Assembly: GCA_945883615.1 (NCBI GenBank)
Contig: CAMCYB010000032.1
Span: 1-21,943, forward strand
Source of the DNA: Bordetella parapertussis
GTDB taxonomy: Bacteria; Pseudomonadota; Gammaproteobacteria; Burkholderiales; Burkholderiaceae_B
Direction of reading: 5' to 3'
DNA: 21,943 bases
The translations under genes and the position numbers were made by a program. Under the pieces are notes generated by a model. It was not told where the DNA came from, ran no database searches, and saw nothing but the letters and a program-made list of their open reading frames with translations. This document shows, one piece after another, positions 7,473 to 13,764 of this stretch. The first letter of the stretch is position 1. The number at the start of each line of letters is the position of its first letter.

Positions 7473-8121
7473 AGCTGATCTTCGTGAAGAAATCTGCAGA
7501 GTAGGGCTCTCTCTTTATCAACGCCACTACGTGCACGCGTCTGCAGGCAATATTAGCGTTCTTTTACCCGCTGATGACGGCTACTTAATTACCCCAACAG
7601 ATGCTTGCTTAGGGCATTTGAATGTTAAGTCAATCGCTAAAGTTGACGTTAACGGCCAACAGATAAGCGGCGACCGCGCTTCAAAAACGCTTACCTTGCA
7701 TCGTTCTATTTATGTTGCAGAACCCACTGCACAGTGTGTCATACATACCCATAGTACCCACTTGGTCGCATTAACTCTGCATGACGTGTTGAACCCAGAT
7801 GATATTTTGCCGCCCATTACGCCATACTTTGTGATGAAAGTTGGGCATGTGCCGTTCATTCCCTATCACCGGCCCGGCGACCCTAAAGTGGGTGAACTGA
7901 TTACCCAAAAAATTCGCCAGATGCAAGCACGCAACACACCCATTAGGGCTGTGATGCTTGATCGCTTAGGCCCAAATGTATGGCATCAAAGTCTTGCGCA
8001 AGCAAGTGCTGTTTTAGAAGAATTAGAAGAAACAGCACGTTTGTATTTGATGATTAAACCAACATCGTTATCTGACAGTCAAATTCAAGAGCTTCGTGAC
8101 CATTTTGATGCAAAGTGGTGA
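7465..8121 (+). CDS. otnC: 3-oxo-tetronate 4-phosphate decarboxylase (class II aldolase/adducin family)
   Basis: It decarboxylates 3-oxo-tetronate 4-phosphate to dihydroxyacetone phosphate, closing the L-threonate route. The protein has 218 residues, normal length. Visible motifs are HASAGNISV, ITPTDACLG, the metal-binding HTHSTH, the ITPYFVMKVGHVPFIPYHRPGDP segment typical of OtnC, and LEELEETARLYL at the end. Two class II aldolase positions differ: the acidic residue in the usual S-x-E-x-x-x-H segment is Thr (ASKTLTLH), and the third zinc His (usually in N/H-H-G) is Leu in DRLGPNVW. I believe Burkholderiales OtnC relatives share this pattern but cannot confirm it here. It is the last gene of the operon and ends 15 bp before a convergent gene. 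Confidence 0.88.
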   Translation: MNEADLREEICRVGLSLYQRHYVHASAGNISVLLPADDGYLITPTDACLGHLNVKSIAKVDVNGQQISGDRASKTLTLHRSIYVAEPTAQCVIHTHSTHLVALTLHDVLNPDDILPPITPYFVMKVGHVPFIPYHRPGDPKVGELITQKIRQMQARNTPIRAVMLDRLGPNVWHQSLAQASAVLEELEETARLYLMIKPTSLSDSQIQELRDHFDAKW

Positions 8122-8136
8122 AGGCATCTTGAGCCA

Positions 8137-9300
8137 CTAAGCAAACAGCGCCTGTTCTTTTAGCCATTTTGATAAACCTGAGTCATTTTGAATTTGTACA
8201 AATTCGCCTTTTAAATCGCGAATGCGTAGTTGTTGCCGCAGTTTGATTGATTCAAGGTGGTGGTTTAAGCGTTCATTTGTTAAGGCACGTGAAGAAGGTA
8301 ATACGAATTCGGCAACAGCGTGTAACTCAGCATCACGATGCTCGCGATTGAGGGCTTTAATTCGTATTTGTAGCAATTCAATTAGACCTTGAGTTGATTG
8401 CGCACCAAACGTATGCAGCGAATTTCCCGCAACACCTGATTTACTTTCACCACTTGTTTCTACGTTAAATTGTGTTTGCAACCTAAGTAGCGCCACCACA
8501 TCTTGACGCCCATAAGCAATATTGGCTTGGCTCATCAATTCATTTTTTTGTTTGCGAATGTCTGGGTCTGGCTCACGATCAGGGTGAAGTTGACGGGCGA
8601 GTTGACGATAAATGTGCCTTAAAGCCTGGCCCGCTTTGTCAAGTATATGTTTGGTGTGTTCAGCATCTTGATGTTTTTGTTTTTTTGAGTTTTGTTTTTG
8701 CTGATCTTTGGCTTTTTCTTGGGCTTTTTTGTGCATTTGATCAAAACGCGCTTGAATCATGTCTTCAAGCGAATCAAAATCTTCTGGGTTTTCGGCTTCT
8801 TCGTTCATCATTTCTTCATAGAAGGCTTGCGCTTCTTCCATTTGAATGCGCTCAAGATCAGCCAGTGGCGTTTCGCTATGCATGTCATGTATTTCACGCA
8901 TTTTTTCATCGCCTGCCAAAGCATAGTCAAGCGCCATAGCAGTAATTATTTCACCCAACATTCGGTTTACTCGGGGTGCAAGTTTGCCTTGAAGTCTTCT
9001 TTGGCTTAACCAAATGACCATGTTGCGTTTTATTTCGTCTTGACGCTTAACCAGCGGGTTGATGGTTTGCGCAAAAACAATACGATGCTGATCAATTAAC
9101 TTTTTTAAAGTTTCAATTTGACCTTCGATATGTTGGGCGTCTTCAACCAACAAAGAAAAACGTTTTTGATCGCGCGCTGAAACCAGGGAATCATCTGTGA
9201 CGATGAGTGCTGTTTCAAGCGATTTTTTGCCAGTCTTTTTGGTGGCGCGCCGGCGTGGCGCTTTTGGAAGTGGGCTATCAAGTGTTTCAGTATCAGACAT
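8137..9300 (-). CDS. J-domain (DnaJ-like) protein of unknown role
   Basis: The protein has 387 residues and is highly charged, with no signal peptide or membrane segment. A basic N-terminal tail (PRRRATKKTGKK) is followed by a likely helical or coiled region (about 45-120) and an acidic stretch around 145-185. A Lys/Gln-rich linker follows at about 190-215. A J-domain-like segment lies at about 222-275, IYRQLARQLHPDREPD, with the diagnostic HPD at 239-241 followed by NELMSQANIAYG. A further helical C-terminus completes it. The HPD loop normally stimulates an Hsp70 ATPase, so a DnaK co-chaperone role is plausible. There is no Gly/Phe-rich or zinc-finger domain, so it is not DnaJ itself. The ATG at 9300 has no strong ribosome binding site. 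It stands alone, convergent with otnC. Confidence 0.7.
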   Translation of the reverse strand: MSDTETLDSPLPKAPRRRATKKTGKKSLETALIVTDDSLVSARDQKRFSLLVEDAQHIEGQIETLKKLIDQHRIVFAQTINPLVKRQDEIKRNMVIWLSQRRLQGKLAPRVNRMLGEIITAMALDYALAGDEKMREIHDMHSETPLADLERIQMEEAQAFYEEMMNEEAENPEDFDSLEDMIQARFDQMHKKAQEKAKDQQKQNSKKQKHQDAEHTKHILDKAGQALRHIYRQLARQLHPDREPDPDIRKQKNELMSQANIAYGRQDVVALLRLQTQFNVETSGESKSGVAGNSLHTFGAQSTQGLIELLQIRIKALNREHRDAELHAVAEFVLPSSRALTNERLNHHLESIKLRQQLRIRDLKGEFVQIQNDSGLSKWLKEQALFA

Positions 9301-9741
9301 TATGGCTATTTAAAAAAATTGACGATGGCAATTTGAAAAATTGAAGGTTTAAGATTTTGACCGTAACCTTACAAATGACAAAACCTGTAGATTTTACAGG
9401 TAAAGTTCTGACAAGAGTTTGATGCAAATTTGTGGTTATGGTCTTCTTGGTTTATGTTTTTTTTGTGAGTTCATCATTTCGATAGGGTAGATGAAGCGTT
9501 TAGCTTGCCAGACAACAGCGTGTCATGTTAAGAGACCCTGTGCATAGTGTGCATTTAACCCACTGCTAACCAGGGCAGAAGTGCACGATGAAACAGGCGC
9601 TTATGCTGTAGAGTTATATATGGTTGATACATTTACTCTGCAAGTGATTAAAATAAAAAGTGTATCTATTAAAAAATCTCTCACACTCAGTTTAAATGTA
9701 GCTTTCTAATTATTTGTAGATCGTCTTAAGGTGCACACACC
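9301..9741. other. Divergent intergenic region without a recognisable gene
   Basis: This 441-bp gap must hold the promoters of the J-domain gene (minus) and of lrgA (plus). I see an imperfect inverted pair, GATACATTT at 9626-9634 and AAGTGTATC at 9658-9666 (8 of 9 pair), which could be a regulator site for lrgAB or a hairpin. An AAGGT ribosome binding site lies about 9 bases before the lrgA ATG. No convincing open frame or RNA gene was seen. Confidence 0.4.
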
Positions 9742-10089
9742 ATGCCGGCGTTAACAGGTTTTACGCTTTTATTGATTTTTCAGGCGCTTGGTGAGGCGTT
9801 AGTGAGGGTTTTTAACTTGCCGTTACCTGGCCCTGTCGCGGGTATGGTTTGTTTGGTTCCCGCTTTATATTGGTCGCCTTTACGACACACGGTTCAAGCA
9901 GCCGCTGATTTTTTACTAAATAATTTATCGTTATTGTTTGTGCCAGTTGGTGTGGGGGTGATGACGCACCTTAGTTTATTGTCTGAGTTTGGCGTGCGTA
10001 TTGGCTTCATTTTGGTTGTGTCATCTGTGGTGGGTATAGCTGTCACGGCTTGGCTGCTGGGCCACAGAAAAGAAGACGATCATGTCTGA
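9742..10089 (+). CDS. lrgA: CidA/LrgA family holin-like membrane protein
   Basis: The protein has 115 residues, normal length, with four hydrophobic segments. Family hallmarks are FQALGEALVRVFNLPLPGPVAGMVCL at about residues 11-36 and the FVPVGVGVMTH stretch at about 72-82. LrgA/CidA proteins are small inner-membrane proteins named for holin-like control of autolysis in Staphylococcus. LrgAB pairs have since been tied to pyruvate or glycolate movement in several bacteria and plastids, so function here is open. The ATG follows a reasonable AAGGT ribosome binding site. It overlaps lrgB by 8 bp, so the two are co-translated. Confidence 0.9.
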   Translation: MPALTGFTLLLIFQALGEALVRVFNLPLPGPVAGMVCLVPALYWSPLRHTVQAAADFLLNNLSLLFVPVGVGVMTHLSLLSEFGVRIGFILVVSSVVGIAVTAWLLGHRKEDDHV

Positions 10090-10831
10090 TTTTGTCGAGC
10101 TCTGGACCTACCTTTCAACCACGCCATTGTTTGGCTTAGCGTCAACGCTCGCTTTATACCTAGTCACCAGTGCCATTTATAAAAAACTAAATCAACACCC
10201 TTTAGCCAACCCTGTTTTATGGACAGTGATTGTTTTAGCGTTGGCCCTAACGTTGCTCAAAGTGCCTTATCAAACCTATTTTTCGGGCGCGCAGTTTATT
10301 CACTTTTTACTGGGCCCTGCGGTGGTTGCTCTGGCATGGCCATTGTGGCTAAAACGCGTTGACCTGATGCGGCGTTTACCGCGTTTGTTCATGGCTGCTT
10401 TTGTCGGTGGTGTGGTGTCAGCAGTGATAGCGGTCGCCATGGCATGGATGCTTGACTTGCCTCAGTATTTGGCCATGTCACTGGCGCCCAAATCAGTTAC
10501 GGCACCGGTGGCAATGGGTTTGGCTGAAAAAATAGGTGGGTTGCCTGAATTGGCTGCAATTTTTGCTGTGTTGACGGGTTTAATTGGCGCACTGTTAGGC
10601 AAATATATATTTGATTTTATTGGCATTGCACGAGACACCAGTGGGTGGGCACAGCGTGGCTTTGCTCTGGGCACTATTTCACATGGTATTGGCGCTGCAC
10701 GCGCGATTCAAGTTCAACCCACCGCAGGCGCTTTTGCTGGGCTTGCCTTGGGTTTGCAGGTCATACTGGCATCACTCTGGATGCCTGTGCTGCTTTGGCT
10801 TGTCATATGGCTCAACCCAACTTGGGGTTGA
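10082..10831 (+). CDS. lrgB: LrgB family membrane protein
   Basis: The protein has 249 residues and about seven hydrophobic segments, typical for LrgB. Hallmarks include FLLGPAVVALAWPLW, SLAPKSVTAPVAMGLAEKIGGLPELAA, and near the C-terminus GTISHGIGAARAIQVQPTAGAFAGLALGLQ. It is the second gene of an lrgAB operon. LrgB partners LrgA at the inner membrane; in plants the fused homologue PLGG1 exports glycolate and glycerate. A glycolate/glycerate role would suit this neighbourhood, but that is inference. The last codons (NPTWG, stop) run into an 11-bp tandem repeat. Confidence 0.92.
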   Translation: MSDFVELWTYLSTTPLFGLASTLALYLVTSAIYKKLNQHPLANPVLWTVIVLALALTLLKVPYQTYFSGAQFIHFLLGPAVVALAWPLWLKRVDLMRRLPRLFMAAFVGGVVSAVIAVAMAWMLDLPQYLAMSLAPKSVTAPVAMGLAEKIGGLPELAAIFAVLTGLIGALLGKYIFDFIGIARDTSGWAQRGFALGTISHGIGAARAIQVQPTAGAFAGLALGLQVILASLWMPVLLWLVIWLNPTWG

Positions 10832-10907
10832 TGTTGGGTTAATGTTGGGTTAATGTTGGGTTAATTTTGGGTAAATTTTGGGTAAATTTTGGGTAAATTT
10901 TTGGTTA
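10820..10907. repeat. 11-bp tandem repeat, about 8 units, at a convergent gene junction
   Basis: From 10831 there are three identical units ATGTTGGGTTA, three identical units ATTTTGGGTAA, and one degenerate unit ATTTTTGGTTA. A more degenerate unit (7 of 11) precedes at 10820-10830, inside the lrgB 3' end. The two unit versions differ at two positions and sit in two homogeneous blocks, which suggests expansion by slippage in two rounds. The period is close to one helical turn, so the T-runs are in phase. The array separates the lrgB stop from the end of the opposing GltB-like gene (10943). Confidence 0.92.
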
Positions 10908-10942
10908 ATGCATTTCATAAAAATAAATGCTTGGCCAATTTG

Positions 10943-12589
10943 TTAAATCACGGCACCATCTCGAGGGATGTCCCAAACTGTTTTAAAGTCTTGCGCCATG
11001 GCAAAACTACTGGCTTGTGCTAAAGGCCAACCTAATTGAAACACACGTGTGCGCAACGTACCACGTAATATTTCACCGTCTTCAAAATCTGGAAATAACA
11101 CTGACATCAGGCTCACATGATTGGTTGCGCTGCGACAGGCAATGTGATGTGTGCGCAATTGGTTCGGGTGAGACAGGCCGGCTGCACCGACTAATTCTGC
11201 CAAGGACTTGAGTGTATTACGATGAAAATTTGCAACCCTAGGGGCTTTGTCAGTTACGACCAAGGCGCGTTGACGGCCTTCGTCTTGTGTGGCGACACCC
11301 GTTGGGCACTTACCCGTATGACATTGTTGAGCTTGAATACAGCCAATTGCAAACATAAAAGCACGAGCGCTGTTGCACCAATCTGCACCTAAAGCAAAAA
11401 CACGTGCCATATCAAATGCCGAAACAATTTTGCCTGATGCACCCAGTTTAATTTGATCGCGAATACCCAACCCCACCAAGGTGTTGTGCACTAAACGCAA
11501 TGCCTCGCGTAGGGGCGTGCCAACATGATCAGCAAACTCGACGGGTGCGGCACCGGTGCCGCCCTCAGCGCCATCAATCACAATAAAATCAGGTTTGATA
11601 TCGGTTTCGATCATGGCTTTAGCAATGGCAAACCATTCCCAAGGGTGGCCAATACAAAGTTTGAAACCCACTGGTTTGCCACCAGACAAACGACGTAATT
11701 TATCTACAAACATCAACAAACTTATGGGTGAATTAAAAGCGCTGTGTGATGCAGGCGAGTTACAGTCTTTACCAACAGGTACACCTCTCGCAGCGGCAAT
11801 CTCTGGGGTGACTTTGCTGCCTGGCAAAATGCCACCATGCCCAGGTTTCGCACCTTGTGAAAGTTTGATTTCAATCATTTTGACTTCTGGTCGTGTTGCA
11901 TTGGCCGCAAACGCTTGATCATTAAAATGACCCTCGTTATCGCGACAGCCAAAGTAACCCGAACCAATATTCCAGATCAAATCACCACCAGGCCTGAGAT
12001 GATATGCACTGATGCCACCTTCACCCGTGTCGTGCGGGAAATGACCGATTTTTGCACCTTCATTCAGTGCCAAAATCGCATTGGCTGATAAAGAACCAAA
12101 ACTCATGGCTGAAATATTTAAAACCGACAAATGCATGGGTTGCTTACAGGCAGGGCCACCCACTGTGATTCTAAAGTTAGGGTCTTTGATGTGTTGCGGT
12201 GTCATCGAGTGGTTGATCCACTCATAGTGATCGTTATAAACGTCTATGTGGGTACCAAACGCCCGTTTATCGATTTGTTGCTTGGCGCGTTGGTAAACCA
12301 TGGTTCGGCTGTCACGCGAAAAGGGGGTGTCTTGACTGTCATCTTCAAAAAAATATTGTCTCAGTTCAGGCCTAATTGACTCAAAAAAGTAGCGCAGATT
12401 TCCTATGATCGGGTAGCTGCGTCGAACGGCATGATGTGTTTGTTTCAGGTCGTAAAAGCCCAACGCAGTAAGGGCTAAAAACAGTACGGTTAAAACTAAC
12501 CAATCAAGAGAGAGGGTTAGAGCCATTGCTAAGGTGACAATACTGGCAAAGATAGCAATATAAATAAAGGGCGCTGTAACGGCCGACAA
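10943..12589 (-). CDS. Membrane-anchored FMN-binding glutamate synthase-like protein
   Basis: The protein has about 548 residues and corresponds to the central FMN and synthase domain of the GltB large subunit, without the glutaminase domain. Two hydrophobic helices lie at about residues 8-50. The Glu_synthase domain follows, with NISAMSFGSLSANAILALNEGA, HDTGEGGIS, LSQGAKPGHGGILPGSKVTPEIA, IDGAEGGTGAAP, KLGASGKI and the [3Fe-4S] cysteine motif CIQAQQCHTGKCPTGVATQ. Substrates of these stand-alone proteins are not well defined. The longest frame starts at TTG 12589 without a good ribosome binding site. An ATG at 12596 has GGAG seven bases upstream but is in another frame because of a T5 run, so the true start is uncertain. 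It lies about 26 bp after the AEC gene, probably in one operon. Confidence 0.87.
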   Translation of the reverse strand: MSAVTAPFIYIAIFASIVTLAMALTLSLDWLVLTVLFLALTALGFYDLKQTHHAVRRSYPIIGNLRYFFESIRPELRQYFFEDDSQDTPFSRDSRTMVYQRAKQQIDKRAFGTHIDVYNDHYEWINHSMTPQHIKDPNFRITVGGPACKQPMHLSVLNISAMSFGSLSANAILALNEGAKIGHFPHDTGEGGISAYHLRPGGDLIWNIGSGYFGCRDNEGHFNDQAFAANATRPEVKMIEIKLSQGAKPGHGGILPGSKVTPEIAAARGVPVGKDCNSPASHSAFNSPISLLMFVDKLRRLSGGKPVGFKLCIGHPWEWFAIAKAMIETDIKPDFIVIDGAEGGTGAAPVEFADHVGTPLREALRLVHNTLVGLGIRDQIKLGASGKIVSAFDMARVFALGADWCNSARAFMFAIGCIQAQQCHTGKCPTGVATQDEGRQRALVVTDKAPRVANFHRNTLKSLAELVGAAGLSHPNQLRTHHIACRSATNHVSLMSVLFPDFEDGEILRGTLRTRVFQLGWPLAQASSFAMAQDFKTVWDIPRDGAVI

Positions 12590-12615
12590 AAAGCATGATT
12601 ATGCTCCGAAAAATA

Positions 12616-13569
12616 TTACGGTCGCAACAATAAGTAGTCGACCCATGCAACGATACCACTTAACGTTATCATTGAGATAATGGTTGTTACTAGTATTGAT
12701 TGTGCACTGGCAGTGGCTTGGCGTTTATATAAACTGGCCAACATAAAAGGCCCTGTTCCCAGGGGCAGGGCGCTGGTCAAAATAGCAACCCAAGCCCACA
12801 TGAGAGGCATATTAAACACCCATAATGTCAAAACCATGACAACAAAAGGCTGAATCAGTAACTTGACCACACTAATGTGATTAACAGCGCGTGTGCGGGT
12901 TTGCTTAGGGGTATGGGCTAAGAACAGGCCAATGGCCACCAACGCACAAGGTGTAGCAGCGGCCCCAAGAAAATTTAAAAAACTAAGGGCGGCTACCGGT
13001 TGCCATAAATCTAACCCAGACCAAAATATACCTAATAAGGGTGACACCAATAAGGGGTTACGAATGACTGAGCGGCTGACTTTTAATAAGGCAGGCCCAA
13101 TGCCTTTCCCTCGAGCTAGTTTGAGTTCGATACAAATAATGGTAATACCAAATTGCACCGTTACGGTCATCACTGTGCAAATAATAGAGGGTGCCAACGC
13201 GTCAGGCCCAAACACAATGAGCATCAGAGGTATGCCCATAAAACCAGCGTTACCGTAACCCGCGCTCATGCTGTTGATGATGCGATCAATGGGGTCAAGG
13301 TTGTCGTGCCGACTTAAAAACCAATAAGACGCTGCAGCGGCTGCAACACCTAGCATGTAGGCTGCCATGAACCCAGGTTGAGCCAATTGGTCAATTGGGG
13401 TACGTGCCATGGCAGTAAAAAGCAGGGCAGGTAGCGCCAAATAAATGACAAATTGATTCAGTACGCGGGTTGAAGATTGATCAAGAATATGGGTGCGAGC
13501 AGCAAACCAGCCAGCAAAAATGAGAGCAAAGACTGGAAAAACAGCTTCAAAGACAGTTATTAAAAGCAT
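12616..13569 (-). CDS. AEC-family (auxin efflux carrier type) transporter
   Basis: The protein has 317 residues and about ten hydrophobic segments, matching the AEC (PF03547) membrane transport family. Recognisable points are FAGWFAARTHILDQSSTRVLNQFVIYLALPALLF at the N-terminus, SAGYGNAGFMGIPLMLIVFG (the conserved N-x-G-F-M-G-x-P crossover) near residue 105-123, RNPLLVSPLLGIFWSG near 170, and LPLGTGPFMLASLYK near the C-terminus. Bacterial members include malonate and malate carriers. The substrate cannot be read from sequence. The ATG at 13569 lies 95 bp downstream of tRNA-Leu on the same strand and could be partly read from the tRNA promoter. The GltB-like gene follows closely. Confidence 0.9.
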   Translation of the reverse strand: MLLITVFEAVFPVFALIFAGWFAARTHILDQSSTRVLNQFVIYLALPALLFTAMARTPIDQLAQPGFMAAYMLGVAAAAASYWFLSRHDNLDPIDRIINSMSAGYGNAGFMGIPLMLIVFGPDALAPSIICTVMTVTVQFGITIICIELKLARGKGIGPALLKVSRSVIRNPLLVSPLLGIFWSGLDLWQPVAALSFLNFLGAAATPCALVAIGLFLAHTPKQTRTRAVNHISVVKLLIQPFVVMVLTLWVFNMPLMWAWVAILTSALPLGTGPFMLASLYKRQATASAQSILVTTIISMITLSGIVAWVDYLLLRP

Positions 13570-13664
13570 GAATCATGCCCAATGAGTCGGTACAGCTAAG
13601 GCTATACTAGAGAATGAAGTCGAACACGTGATATCGACCTCAGACGTGTCATGCTCAAATACGT

Positions 13665-13749
13665 TGGTGCCCAGAAGAGGACTCGAACCTCCACACCTTT
13701 CGGCACATGGACCTGAACCATGCGCGTCTACCAATTCCGCCACCTGGGC
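13665..13749 (-). tRNA. tRNA-Leu (anticodon CAG)
   Basis: On the minus strand an 85-nt tRNA runs from GCCCAGGTGGCGGAATTGG to the encoded CCA end. The acceptor stem GCCCAGG pairs with TCTGGGC (one G-T). The D-loop contains GGTAGACGC, the anticodon loop is TTCAGGT between CATGG and CCATG, a long variable arm marks a class II tRNA, and the T-arm is GGAGGTTCGAGTCCTC. All fit leucine. Confidence 0.96.
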
Positions 13750-13764
13750 ATACCTTGTGGTGCA

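Noticed and set aside
8692..9009. 105-codon plus-strand frame inside the J-domain gene
   Set aside because: Phe/His-rich antisense of a Lys/Glu-rich coding region, a typical compositional shadow.
10813..10830. CAACCC...GGGTTG hairpin at the lrgB stop as a terminator
   Set aside because: The stem is short with a mismatched core, and no T-run follows directly; the following T-rich DNA belongs to the 11-bp repeat.
10611..10853. Plus-strand frame inside lrgB running into the tandem repeat
   Set aside because: It is an alternative frame of lrgB with Cys/Trp-rich, non-protein-like sequence. The LrgB motifs are in the other frame.
10831..10907. Repeat array considered as CRISPR
   Set aside because: Units are 11 bp, contiguous and without spacers.
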